Origin: DASRDR01 sp963812945 [NCBI: uncultured Candidatus Rokubacteria bacterium] | GTDB taxonomy: Bacteria > Methylomirabilota > Methylomirabilia > Rokubacteriales | NCBI GenBank assembly: GCA_963812945.1 | Contig: CAWEXD010000008.1 | Coordinates: forward strand, 2,914,001 to 2,978,000 | Direction of reading: 5' to 3' | Length of the DNA: 64,000 nt | Part shown: one piece after another, positions 8,358 through 16,322 of the stretch | How the letters are laid out: each line of letters opens with the position of its first letter | How positions within the stretch are numbered: the first letter of the stretch is position 1 | Position numbers and translations under genes: made by a program | Notes under the pieces: model-generated | Databases searched by the model: none | Told to the model about the DNA's origin: nothing | Seen by the model: the letters and a program-made list of their open reading frames with translations, nothing else

Positions 8358-8579
8358 TCACGTGGCCCATCGCTTCAGCATGGCCTCCTGGAGGTCGAGC
8401 GCGCGCTCGTCGTCCGAGGCGTGGATCCCGCGGCCGAGGGCCTGGAGGATGACGGCGCGCTCGTCGGCGGTCAGCTCGTAGCCGGCGAGGACGGCGTCGG
8501 GATCGCGAGCCAGCCGGGAGAGGAACTCCCGGTCGAGCATCACCCGGCCCACGAGGTCCTGGATCGTCTTGCCCGTCAT
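8358..8579 (-). CDS. Os1348-like NHLP-clan small protein (possible RiPP precursor)
   Basis: 73-residue acidic helical protein. The core pattern (VGRVMLDREFLSRLARDPDA then VLAGYELTADERAVILQ) matches the Nif11/NHLP-leader style seen in Os1348-family proteins: a helix ending in DP-A-L-Y-L-E-ER-A. After it come about 25 residues (HASDDERALDLQEAMLKRW) with no Cys and few Ser/Thr, so a modified core peptide is not obvious. First of the small genes upstream of the CNB and PqqD/M50-like genes, 61 bp before the CNB start. It may be a RiPP precursor relative or a regulatory scaffold. Family recognition is moderate. Confidence 0.6.
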   Translation of the reverse strand: MTGKTIQDLVGRVMLDREFLSRLARDPDAVLAGYELTADERAVILQALGRGIHASDDERALDLQEAMLKRWAT

Positions 8580-8746
8580 GATGTTGTCCTGCTACTCCGC
8601 GGCGTCCCTGCCCACGCGGCTCCAGTATAGCAGCGGCTCCGGACATGGCCGGGCGGCGGCCCCCGGCTCGCGGCGTGCCCCCGGATCGTACGTCTCGAGC
8701 ACCCTCTGCTGGATAGTCGCGGCGAGGAGGCCCGATTCGACAGCCG

Positions 8747-10489
8747 CTACCCGCCGAGCCGGTCGAGGACGTTCCGCGTGATGCGCTCGACGAACAGGTC
8801 GCGGCCCTGGAGGCCGTACACCCACTCGGTCGAGCCGCAGTTGAAGACCGTCCCCTTCCCGCGCGTGAACGTGACCACGGCCGCGGTGCCGTACCGGTAC
8901 TTCTCGAGCCCCGCCGGCGTGACCGTTCCCTCGAGCTGGCGCACCACCGCCTCCAGGTCCCGCTGGTCCCACATCACCTCGCGCTCTCCGGACGGCCGCT
9001 CGCCGAGCGAGGCGGGCGCGAGCGCCAGGATCTCCGTGGTCATGGGCGCGCCGTCCTTGCCCGTGGGATACGGCAGGCCGTTCCGCGTCACGAAGTCGAG
9101 CCCGTCGCACTCGTAGCCGACGATCCGGTCCGTGCCGCCGAAGACGTCCCCGTACTCGAGCTCCGTGCCCGCGAAGGCCCAGTGGCCGGGGCGGTACACG
9201 GTGTAGCCGCCCGAGGAGCGTGGCATCACGTAGCCCAGGCGGTGGTACCCGCCGCGCGTGAAGGAGAGGCCGACGGTCTCGTTCTCGGGCCGCCCGATGC
9301 GCGGGTTCGACCACATGCCGGTCAGGTACTTCTCCCGCGGGGTGCCGTAGACCGGATCGAACTCCGGAAAGTACTTGTAGCAGACCAAGTCCTGGCCGTC
9401 GTTCTCCAGGCGCACCTGCCAGAACGCGGCGTTGCCGATGAAGAACGCCGCGTTCCCGCCGGCCGCCACGAAGTCGTCGACCACGTCGCGCTCCTGCCAC
9501 GACCAGTACTCGTCGTGGCCGGCCGTTGTCAGCATGCGGTACCCGTCGACCACGCCGGGGTCGCGGTCGAGGTCCCCCTGGACGCAGTAGTCGACCGCGT
9601 AGCCGCTGGCCTCCAGCCACGGGACGAAGATCGCCTCCCACGTGTGGAACCCGGCGAAGCGCGTCCAGTGGTGGTAGCCCTGCCGGACGTGGCGCGGGAA
9701 GGCGTCGACCAGCGGGCGCTCGCCGAATCCCGGCGTCCCCGTATTCGTGTTGCGGATGGTGCCGGGCACCCGGCGGAGGAGCCCGCGCTGCCACGGCCGC
9801 TGGAAGGAGAGCCGGCACGCGACCGAGCGGTCGTCGCTCGGGTAGAGGCACTTCCCGCCCCACGTGTTGTACGCCGCGTAGGTGTTGGTGGAGAGGATCA
9901 TCAGGATGCGCGCCCGGCGCTTCCCGCCGGAACGGCCGCCCGCCCGCACGACGAAGAAGTGGTCCCACTCGAGGGGCTCGCCCTTCCCGTCCTCGGCCCT
10001 GAGCGTCACGGCGTAGTAGCCGGACCGCCAGTCCTTCGGGATCCGGAAGGCGAAGCCGTCGGGCCAGCCGCAGCCCCGGCCGTACGCCTCGGCCGGGGTC
10101 GGGTGGAGGGCGCCCGCGATGCCGCTCCGCGTCCACAGGACCTCGCGCCGCGCGCCCACCCGCGCGATCTCGATCGCGTAGCGGGACGCCGAGGTGGAGG
10201 TGTGGAACCGCACCGTCTCGCCGGGCCGGTAGCTCAGCCGGTCCGTGTAGCAGAAGAGGCCGCGCTCGCCGGGCCGCGTCAGGCGGTCCTGGTCGGTGCC
10301 GACCAGCTTGATGATCAGGCTCAGCCGCCCGGGCGGCGGCATGTAGGAGACGGCGTCGGCGGGCGGGCGCTGGGCCCGGAGCGCCTTCGCGCGCGGGTCA
10401 GGGGGCGTCGGGGCTTGCGGGGCATCGAGAGCTCCTCGGGTCGAGGGGTGCGCGCCGGGCGCGGGCGTCCACCGTGGCGCCGCCGTCAC
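8747..10489 (-). CDS. N,N-dimethylformamidase large-subunit-like protein
   Basis: Up to 580 residues matching the N,N-dimethylformamidase beta-subunit family domain. Clear segments are YTDRLSYRPGETVRFHTSTS, ILMILSTNTYAAYNTWGGKC, LTTAGHDEYWSWQERDVVDD and AAFFIGNAAFWQVRLE, the last resembling a glutamine-amidotransferase-like core. DMFases hydrolyse DMF to dimethylamine and formate at a mononuclear iron site; many family members are uncharacterised. The GTG at 10489 gives a proline-rich leader; an ATG at 10342 (531 residues) begins directly at the conserved region and may be the true start. No small (alpha) subunit gene is nearby. Substrate unknown. Confidence 0.78.
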   Translation of the reverse strand: MTAAPRWTPAPGAHPSTRGALDAPQAPTPPDPRAKALRAQRPPADAVSYMPPPGRLSLIIKLVGTDQDRLTRPGERGLFCYTDRLSYRPGETVRFHTSTSASRYAIEIARVGARREVLWTRSGIAGALHPTPAEAYGRGCGWPDGFAFRIPKDWRSGYYAVTLRAEDGKGEPLEWDHFFVVRAGGRSGGKRRARILMILSTNTYAAYNTWGGKCLYPSDDRSVACRLSFQRPWQRGLLRRVPGTIRNTNTGTPGFGERPLVDAFPRHVRQGYHHWTRFAGFHTWEAIFVPWLEASGYAVDYCVQGDLDRDPGVVDGYRMLTTAGHDEYWSWQERDVVDDFVAAGGNAAFFIGNAAFWQVRLENDGQDLVCYKYFPEFDPVYGTPREKYLTGMWSNPRIGRPENETVGLSFTRGGYHRLGYVMPRSSGGYTVYRPGHWAFAGTELEYGDVFGGTDRIVGYECDGLDFVTRNGLPYPTGKDGAPMTTEILALAPASLGERPSGEREVMWDQRDLEAVVRQLEGTVTPAGLEKYRYGTAAVVTFTRGKGTVFNCGSTEWVYGLQGRDLFVERITRNVLDRLGG

Positions 10490-10553
10490 TCGCTTCTACC
10501 CGGTCGCGCGGGACGGCGCAAGGGCGTCCTCTGCGGTCCGCGACGGCACCGGT

Positions 10554-10582
10554 CAACCGGTTGGCCCGAGACCCTCTATACT
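10554..10582 (+). promoter_or_regulatory. Possible promoter with 10-bp palindrome
   Basis: A perfect palindrome CAACCGGTTG at 10554-10563 lies just upstream of a -10-like TATACT at 10577-10582, ahead of the alkaline-phosphatase-family gene. The palindrome occupies the place of the -35 box, as repressor or activator operators often do. No convincing -35 is present. Low-confidence regulatory call based on position and symmetry only. Confidence 0.35.
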
Positions 10583-10637
10583 CTCCCGTCGTGTGCGAGG
10601 GGTCTTCGACACCAATCTCGGTGACGGGAGGCAGCGG

Positions 10638-11930
10638 ATGGGCCAGCGGGGACGCCGCGCGGTCGCACTGATCAGCATCGACGGATTGCCGGCCGCCGTC
10701 CTGGACGACCCGGCGATCCGGCTGCCGCACCTCCGCGCGCTGGCGGCGCGCGGGGTCCGCGCGGCGAGCCTCCGGCCGGTCTTCCCGACCGTCACGTGGC
10801 CGTGCCACACGACTCTCGTGACCGGCGTCAGCCCCGCCCGGCACGGCATCCTGGGGAACGTCGTCCTCGACCGGCGGAGCGGCGCCCTCGTCTCCCATTA
10901 TGGCGATCGCACCGAGGCTCCGGTGCGGGTGGAGACGCTCTGGGACCGGGCCGCCCTGGCGGGCCTCAGCTCGGCGGCGGTGTGCTGGCCGAAGACGCGA
11001 GCCGCCAAGTACCTGGCCGACTGCGTGCCCGAGTTCTTCGACCAGCCGCTCTTCGACGCGCACAGCACCCGTCCGCTCTGGACCGAGCTCCGGGCCGCCG
11101 GGCTTCCCGTCGAGCGTTACGCGGCGTGGAGCGAAGCGTTCGAGCACGCCGCGCTCCAGGACTGGCTGTCCCTCGAGACGGCCACGCACCTCCTGCGCCG
11201 CCGGCCTCCCGACCTCCTCCTGCTCCACTTCCTGGCGCCCGACTGCTTCCAGCACGACCACGGGCCGGGCAGCCCCGAGGCCCGCTGGGCGATCGAGCAC
11301 GTCGACGGCATCCTCGGCCGCTTCCTGGACGTGCTCACGGAAACCGGCCGCGCCGACCAGACGGACGTCGTGGTCGTGGGGGACCACGGCTTCCTCCCCT
11401 CGCGCGCCATCGCCTCCCCGAACACCGCCCTCCACGAGGCGGGCATGACGCCGGGCGACGGCGCGCGCTGGCGCGGGGACCGCGAGGCGCTCGTGGTCTC
11501 GAACGGCGGCTCGGCGCACGTCTACGTGTCCCCGGGCCCAGACCGGGACGCGCGCCTGGGACGGCTCCGCGACGTCCTCGGGGCGGTCCCCGGCGTGGCC
11601 GCGGTGATCGGTCCGGACGCCTATCCCGAGCTGGGCCTGCCGGCGCTCTCCGAGGACCCGACCCAGGGCGACCTCATGCTGCTCGCCGCCGACGACTGGT
11701 ACTTCGAGGACCGCACGACGCTGGAGGACGAGTCGAAGGCGTACCGCGGCAGCCACGGCCACCTGGCGACGCACCCGCAGATGCTGACCGCGTTCGTCGC
11801 CGCGGGGCCGGGCGTCCCCGAGGGCCGCCGGATCGCCGAGGCGAGCCAGCTCGACGTCGCGCCCACCGTCGCCGCGCTGCTGGGGATCACGCTCCCGGCG
11901 GCGGAGCGGGCGCCGCTCTGGCCGTCCTGA
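10638..11930 (+). CDS. Alkaline phosphatase family protein (type I phosphodiesterase / nucleotide pyrophosphatase)
   Basis: 430-residue metallo-hydrolase of the alkaline phosphatase superfamily. Zinc-site residues are readable: Asp in ALISIDGLPA, the nucleophile Thr within FPTVTWPCHTTLVTGVSPA, DHGPGS near residue 210, DHGF near 250 and GSHGHL near 370. This order fits the NPP/phosphonoacetate hydrolase branch. An upstream GTG at 10593 is in frame, but ATG 10638 is preceded at 6 bp by GGGAGG, so it is preferred. No signal peptide is seen, suggesting a cytoplasmic enzyme. It stands alone between opposing operons, and its substrate (phosphodiester or phosphonate) is not evident. Confidence 0.85.
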   Translation: MGQRGRRAVALISIDGLPAAVLDDPAIRLPHLRALAARGVRAASLRPVFPTVTWPCHTTLVTGVSPARHGILGNVVLDRRSGALVSHYGDRTEAPVRVETLWDRAALAGLSSAAVCWPKTRAAKYLADCVPEFFDQPLFDAHSTRPLWTELRAAGLPVERYAAWSEAFEHAALQDWLSLETATHLLRRRPPDLLLLHFLAPDCFQHDHGPGSPEARWAIEHVDGILGRFLDVLTETGRADQTDVVVVGDHGFLPSRAIASPNTALHEAGMTPGDGARWRGDREALVVSNGGSAHVYVSPGPDRDARLGRLRDVLGAVPGVAAVIGPDAYPELGLPALSEDPTQGDLMLLAADDWYFEDRTTLEDESKAYRGSHGHLATHPQMLTAFVAAGPGVPEGRRIAEASQLDVAPTVAALLGITLPAAERAPLWPS

Positions 11931-11966
11931 CGGCGACCCGCAGTCCGGAACGGCGACCTCGTCGGA

Positions 11967-12488
11967 TCACTTCCAGCCCTCGCGGAGTCGCTTGACATAG
12001 ATATCGGCGGGCTCGTCGCTCCACAGCGCCCGGCCTGTCCCTCGGAGACCCAGCAGAGGATCCGGCTCCTGGCTCCTCCGGGACAGGCGCTCGTACTCCT
12101 GTCGATACCAGGTCAAGAGCGGTCCATACTCCGGCGGGAGATCGCCGGGCTCGGGGATCGTCCTTGCACCCTCGCGAGCCGGATCGTACGAATCGCCCGG
12201 CCGGAACAGTCGCCGGCGACCGGGCGCGGACTCCGTCAGGATCCGCCAGCGTCCAGGATTCGGGGGTCGATTGGCCACGCAGTGCTGGATCACGTGCACG
12301 TGAAAGCTCGGACGCAGCGGTCGCGAAATCGTTTCGCGCCGGGCGCGGGCCATGATCTCGTCGATCGCAAAGTCCGCCCGATCCGGATGTTCTCGATGAA
12401 GCAACGCCACGACGGTCCAGACCTGGTCGGCAACTCTGGTCTGACGGGGAAGAGGTCGTTCGCGCCTGCCCGGAAGGCCTCGCTTCAT
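11967..12488 (-). CDS. Hypothetical protein, possible winged-helix
   Basis: 173 residues of a family I cannot name. The N-terminal third (ADQVWTVVALLHREHPDRAD then FAIDEIMARA and HVHVIQHCVANRP) has the helix spacing of a winged-helix, and is followed by RWRILTESAPGRRRLFRPGD. The C-terminus DPLLGLRGTGRALWSDEPAD with IYVKRLREGW resembles tails of short proteins encoded beside VapC-type toxins. It is the third gene of the minus-strand MNT-HEPN unit, 18 bp after the HEPN stop, so co-transcription is likely. It may be an extra regulator or antitoxin-like component; unproven. Confidence 0.6.
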   Translation of the reverse strand: MKRGLPGRRERPLPRQTRVADQVWTVVALLHREHPDRADFAIDEIMARARRETISRPLRPSFHVHVIQHCVANRPPNPGRWRILTESAPGRRRLFRPGDSYDPAREGARTIPEPGDLPPEYGPLLTWYRQEYERLSRRSQEPDPLLGLRGTGRALWSDEPADIYVKRLREGWK

Positions 12489-12506
12489 GCCGGTACCTCC
12501 GCGCGG

Positions 12507-12926
12507 TCAGATGGGCGGAAGGCTGTCGAGGGTTGCCGCCACGGTCTTGCAGGCTCGGATCAGATCCGTTAGCAGACGCTCGTCGACGTAGAGATCGCCC
12601 TCGTACTCACCGCGATTGCGAACCTCGTGGCACTTGGCGAGCACGCGCCATACCTCGGGGACGACCCCGAGAGTGTGCGGAAGCGCCTGGAAGACGATAT
12701 ATCGGTTCGCGGAGCGATACCCGGCTCGGCGCAGCGCCGCGAGGCTCAGCGCGTGGGCGGCATTGTACGCGAGGTCGAATCGGCTCTCGAGGGCGTTCGC
12801 CTGGTTCTCCGCATCGGCCAGGCGTGTGAGGCCTGACTGCCTGAGGCCAGCGAACTCCTTCGCGTCCGGCGCCTCCTTGCGGAGGGGTTGGCCTGGTCCG
12901 GACAGGTTCTCAAGCGGCGAGGTCAC
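12507..12926 (-). CDS. HEPN-domain protein (putative toxin of an MNT-HEPN pair)
   Basis: 139 residues, all helical. The helix AYNAAHALSLAALRRAGYRS and the C-terminal motif CHEVRNRGEYEGD are typical of HEPN proteins of the kind paired with minimal nucleotidyltransferases. The motif has R-N-x-x-E-Y instead of the R-x4-6-H ribonuclease site, so RNase activity is uncertain. The start overlaps the end of the nucleotidyltransferase gene by 17 bp, indicating coupled translation. By analogy to HepT/MntA modules the nucleotidyltransferase may AMPylate and silence the HEPN partner. A substrate-binding accessory role is the alternative. Confidence 0.72.
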   Translation of the reverse strand: MTSPLENLSGPGQPLRKEAPDAKEFAGLRQSGLTRLADAENQANALESRFDLAYNAAHALSLAALRRAGYRSANRYIVFQALPHTLGVVPEVWRVLAKCHEVRNRGEYEGDLYVDERLLTDLIRACKTVAATLDSLPPI

Positions 12927-13542
12927 GCTCGTCGCCGATGAGCCATAGCTTCGGCTGTGCCAGCACCCGCGTCACGAAGGCATTCTCCCCTTTCGCACGC
13001 TTGGCCAGCTCCTTCGAGGAGTAGATCGTGGGAGACACCTTCCGTCCGAGTTGTGCGGTCGCCTGCTCCAGGACCTCGAACAGGTCGGCGTGGGTCAGAT
13101 GGTCACTCACCACCATGAGATCGATGTCGCTCGCGGCGGTATCCTGCCCCTTGGCGATCGAGCCGTACACGAAGGCCGCGCGGATGTCCTTCGACACCGG
13201 CGCCAGCGCGGCACGCAGGACGTCGGCGAGTCCGACCGTCTTGAGTACGAGCGCCCGGAGCTCTTCGAACACGGGTGAGCGTGGGTTGGCCTGATAGTGC
13301 TTCTGGTTCCCGACGCGAGCAACGGTCACCAGGCCGGAGGTCTCGAGGCGCTGGAGCTCCCGCTGTACGGCACCGGTGCCGGAGCGTGCCAGGGCAATGA
13401 GCTCGTTGGCGTAGAAGCTCCGCCCGGCATTGCCGAAGAGCACCCCCAAGACACGCTGCCGCACCCTGGAGAACAGCACGTCGGCCAAGCCGGGCGTGTG
13501 AGCGCGCCGGCGATCTCTCCGGGGCGGCGTGTTCGTTCCCAT
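12910..13542 (-). CDS. Winged-helix / minimal nucleotidyltransferase protein (MNT antitoxin-like)
   Basis: 210 residues in two parts. Residues 20-85 form a winged helix (LADVLFSRVRQRVLGVLFGN then ELIALARSGTGAVQRELQRL and a wing GLVTVARVGNQKHYQAN). Residues about 115-200 carry the nucleotidyltransferase motif VYGSIAKGQDTAASDIDLMV with both catalytic Asp residues. This fusion is a common relative of the MntA antitoxin and could repress its own operon through the winged helix. It is first in a three-gene operon and overlaps the HEPN gene. The ATG at 13542 lies almost on top of a -10-like element, suggesting a leaderless message. Confidence 0.82.
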   Translation of the reverse strand: MGTNTPPRRDRRRAHTPGLADVLFSRVRQRVLGVLFGNAGRSFYANELIALARSGTGAVQRELQRLETSGLVTVARVGNQKHYQANPRSPVFEELRALVLKTVGLADVLRAALAPVSKDIRAAFVYGSIAKGQDTAASDIDLMVVSDHLTHADLFEVLEQATAQLGRKVSPTIYSSKELAKRAKGENAFVTRVLAQPKLWLIGDERDLAA

Positions 13543-13570
13543 AATGGGTATGATACACCCCGTTGTGGGT
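13541..13570 (-). promoter_or_regulatory. Putative autoregulatory operator/promoter of the MNT-HEPN operon
   Basis: Around the start codon two direct half-sites end in TGGGTA (TAATGGGTA at 13542-13550 and TTGTGGGTA at 13563-13571). They flank the symmetric GTATGATAC (13548-13556). Read on the minus strand, TATCAT (13555-13550) would be a -10 box only 7 bp before the ATG. A winged-helix protein encoded directly downstream is an obvious candidate to bind here. No clear -35 is visible. Confidence 0.35.
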
Positions 13571-13606
13571 ACGCTTCAGGAGATCTGGGGAGCCGGTCCC
13601 CGGCTC

Positions 13607-14482
13607 CTACCGGCTGCGCGCCAGCGCCCCACCCGAGGCCACGAGTCGCCGGAAATGTGCGTCCATCCGCGCGGCGTCGGGCTCCCGCCCCGTGAAGAGC
13701 TTGAAGCTCAGCATCGCCTGCCCGACGTTCATGTGCCCGCCGTCGACGGTCTCGCAGCCGATGCGCGCCGCGGCCTTCAAGAGCGCCGTCTCGAGCGGCA
13801 CGTGGACGACGTCCGACACCCACAGCGTGCGCCGGAGCAGCTCCGCCGGCAGCGCCAGCCCGGGCGCGCTCGGCGTCCCCGTCGGCGTCGCATGGATGAG
13901 GCCGCTGGCCCGGTGGAGCGCTGCCCGGAGGTCCAGGCTCGCGCTCGCGCGGCCGCCGTCGAAGTGCTCGTTCAGGCGCGCGGCGAGGGCCGTGGCCCGC
14001 GGAATGTCCGTGTCGACGATCGCGAGGTGGGCCGCGCCGAGCCGCAGCACCGCGTCGGCGCAGGCCGATCCGGCCCCGCCGGCGCCGATCAGGACGACGC
14101 GCGAGAGGTCGGCCGCCGGCAAGGTGCGCCGGAACCCCCAGCTCCAGCCCGCGCCATCGGTGTTGTGCCCGACGAGCCGATCGCCACGGCGCACGACGGT
14201 GTTGACCGCGCCGATGACCTGGGCCTCCTCGGACAGCTCGTCGAGCAGCGGGATCACCAGCTGCTTGCACGGATAGGTGACGTTCAGCCCGGCGAAGCGC
14301 ATGACGCGCGCCGCCTCGATGAGGGTGGCCAGGACCTCCACACCGCGGCCGGCGGCGTCGAGGTCGATCAACTGGTAGTGGAGGCGGATGCCGTGGTGGC
14401 GGGCCTCCGCCTCGTGGAGGGCGGGCGAGAGCGAGCCCTGGATGCCGGCGCCGATGAGACCGCAGAGCAGCGAGGGCTCCAT
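13607..14482 (-). CDS. aroE: Shikimate/quinate dehydrogenase family protein
   Basis: 291 residues. Substrate half: GAGIQGSLSPALHE (SLSP binds the carboxylate), then AGLNVTYPCKQ with the catalytic Lys and GAVNTVV. Cofactor half: VVLIGAGGAGSACADAV (glycine-rich loop) followed by an Asp-ending strand AIVDTDIPRA. The acid after the second strand favours NAD over NADP, as in catabolic quinate/shikimate dehydrogenases (QuiA/YdiB style). Encoded 13 bp downstream of the TRAP permease on the same strand and opposite a protocatechuate pathway, so it probably feeds quinate or shikimate to dehydroquinate/dehydroshikimate rather than acting in biosynthesis. The symbol is used for family membership only. 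Confidence 0.87.
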   Translation of the reverse strand: MEPSLLCGLIGAGIQGSLSPALHEAEARHHGIRLHYQLIDLDAAGRGVEVLATLIEAARVMRFAGLNVTYPCKQLVIPLLDELSEEAQVIGAVNTVVRRGDRLVGHNTDGAGWSWGFRRTLPAADLSRVVLIGAGGAGSACADAVLRLGAAHLAIVDTDIPRATALAARLNEHFDGGRASASLDLRAALHRASGLIHATPTGTPSAPGLALPAELLRRTLWVSDVVHVPLETALLKAAARIGCETVDGGHMNVGQAMLSFKLFTGREPDAARMDAHFRRLVASGGALARSR

Positions 14483-14495
14483 GGCTCGCCGGACC

Positions 14496-15797
14496 TCAGC
14501 CCCGGTAGCCCAGGAGCCGCGGCAGAAAGAGCACGAGCCCGGGCACGAAGGTGATCACCGCGAGGGCGCCGACCATGACGGCGAGAAACGGCATCACCTC
14601 GCGCACGAGATCCCGGAGCGGCACCCCGGCGATCTTCGCCATGAGGAACAGCAGGAGGCCGTAGGGCGGCGTGATGAGCCCCAGCATGATGTTGACGACG
14701 GCCACGACCCCGAAGTGCACCGGGTCGATGCCCAGCGCCCGGGCGGTCGGCAGCAGCACCGGCACGATGATGAGGAGGATCGTCGTGCCTTCCAGGAAGC
14801 AGCCGAGGACCAGCAGGAGGAGGTTGACGATCACCAGGAAGGTCAGCGGGGAGAAGTCGAAGCCCTGCAGCGCCTGGCTGAGCGCCTTGGGCACGTTCTC
14901 CACGGTCACGACGTAGTTGAAGACGATGGCCGCCGCGATCAGGATGCCGATCGACGCGCTCGTCCGCGCGGAGCCGAGCAGCGCGTCGTAGAGATTCCGC
15001 CAGGTGACGCTCCGATAGAGCGCGGCGGACACGATGAGCGCGTAGGCGGCCGCGATCGCGGCGGCCTCCGTGGGCGTGGTCACGCCGCTGTAGATGCCGC
15101 CGAGGAGCACCACTGGCATGAGGAGCGCGGGGAACGCCCGCCACGTGATGCCGGGCAGATCGCGGAGCGGCGTGGGGGGCTCGACGGGAAAGCGCCGGCG
15201 CCGGGCGACGGCCGCGATGAGAACCATCTGGGAGACCCCGACCAGCAGACCCGGGACGACGCCGCCGAGGAACAGGTAGCCGACGGACGTATCGGCGATC
15301 AGCGCGTAGATCACCAGGGGGATCGAGGGCGGGATGATGGGTCCCATGACCGAGGACGCCGCCGTCACGGCCGCCGCGAAGCTCGCGGTGTACTTCCCGT
15401 CCTGGGTCATCATCTTCTGCATGAGCTTGCCGGAGGCGGCCGCGTCGGCGAGGGCCGAGCCGGACATCCCGGCGAAGATGATGCTCTGCACGACGTTGAC
15501 GTGCGCGAGGCCGCCGCGGAAGCGGCCGACGAGGGCGTCGCAGAAGCGCAGGAGGCGCTCCGTGATGCTGCCGGTGTTCATGAACTCGGCCGCGAGGATG
15601 AAGAGCGGAATGGCGAGCAGCAGGTCGCTCCGGTACATCCCGTTCAGGAGCTGCTCGGCGGCGGTGCCGATGTCGAGCCCCGCCAGGAGGAGATAGAGCA
15701 CCGACCCGCCGATCATGGAGTGGCCGATGGGCAGCCCGAGCAGGCTCAAGCCGACGATGGCCGCGACGGCGGCGGGGAACGGGCCGGCGAGCGTCAC
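14496..15797 (-). CDS. dctM: TRAP transporter large permease, DctM type
   Basis: 433-residue membrane protein with about 12 hydrophobic segments. Typical DctM signatures are GLPIGHSMIGGSVLYLLLAG, PLFILAAEFMNTGSITERLL, QSIIFAGMSGSALADAAASG and GLITPPYGLLLFLMAKIAGV. The frame is open well upstream, but GTG 15797 overlaps the stop of the small permease in a GTGA and begins right before the first helix, so it is chosen. It uses the ion gradient to import a carboxylate captured by the DctP receptor. The neighbouring shikimate/quinate dehydrogenase and dehydroshikimate dehydratase point to quinate or shikimate as cargo, by inference. Confidence 0.92.
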   Translation of the reverse strand: MTLAGPFPAAVAAIVGLSLLGLPIGHSMIGGSVLYLLLAGLDIGTAAEQLLNGMYRSDLLLAIPLFILAAEFMNTGSITERLLRFCDALVGRFRGGLAHVNVVQSIIFAGMSGSALADAAASGKLMQKMMTQDGKYTASFAAAVTAASSVMGPIIPPSIPLVIYALIADTSVGYLFLGGVVPGLLVGVSQMVLIAAVARRRRFPVEPPTPLRDLPGITWRAFPALLMPVVLLGGIYSGVTTPTEAAAIAAAYALIVSAALYRSVTWRNLYDALLGSARTSASIGILIAAAIVFNYVVTVENVPKALSQALQGFDFSPLTFLVIVNLLLLVLGCFLEGTTILLIIVPVLLPTARALGIDPVHFGVVAVVNIMLGLITPPYGLLLFLMAKIAGVPLRDLVREVMPFLAVMVGALAVITFVPGLVLFLPRLLGYRG

Positions 15798-16312
15798 AGC
15801 GCGGAGCCGGCGCCCGGCAGATCGGGTTGGGTGACCTCCTTGCCCCGGAGCAAGCGGGACAGGATCCAGACGTAGCGGGCGATGACGGCGACGACGAAGA
15901 CCGCGTAGATCGAGAACAGGTAGTCGAAGCGGATCTTGAGGTAGGCCGTGCGCTCGACCTTCATGAAGCGGACGTAGTCGAGCGTGGCCGGGAGCGACAG
16001 CGCGTACAGGGCCACGATCGCGGCCCCGGTCACGATGCCCGCGATGCGGCGGGTGCGGGCGCCGAACGCCCCGTAGAGGAGGTCGAAGCGGACCTCCTCG
16101 CGCTCCCGCACCACGAAGGCGGCGCCCCAGAGCACGCCCCACAGCCAGGCGATGACGGTCAGCTCCGACGTCCAGCCCACCGGGAAGTTCAGGAGGTACC
16201 GAAACACGATCTGCAGCAGGAACGCGACGAACATGACGGCCAGCATGGCCGCCAGGACATCCTCGGCGCGGCGCCGCAGCGACCTCCCGAACTTCCCGGC
16301 GAGCGGACCCAC
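15794..16312 (-). CDS. dctQ: TRAP transporter small permease, DctQ type
   Basis: 172 residues with four predicted membrane helices (LAAMLAVMFVAFLLQIVFRY, ELTVIAWLWGVLWGAAFVV, IVTGAAIVALYALSLPATL, YLFSIYAVFVVAVIARYVW). This is the standard DctQ topology, including the FRYLLNFPVGWTSEL loop. It lies 10 bp after the dctP stop and overlaps dctM by 4 bp, giving the usual P-Q-M order. The C-terminal tail is short and proline-rich. Confidence 0.9.
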   Translation of the reverse strand: MGPLAGKFGRSLRRRAEDVLAAMLAVMFVAFLLQIVFRYLLNFPVGWTSELTVIAWLWGVLWGAAFVVREREEVRFDLLYGAFGARTRRIAGIVTGAAIVALYALSLPATLDYVRFMKVERTAYLKIRFDYLFSIYAVFVVAVIARYVWILSRLLRGKEVTQPDLPGAGSAL

Positions 16313-16322
16313 GGATCGGTGA

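Noticed and set aside
9182-10624. 480-codon plus-strand frame over the dimethylformamidase-like gene
   Set aside because: Mirror frame of a gene with solid family motifs; its translation is low-complexity.
14388-15875. 495-codon plus-strand frame over dctM
   Set aside because: Antisense shadow of a membrane protein; translation is Glu/His/Arg-rich with no fold.
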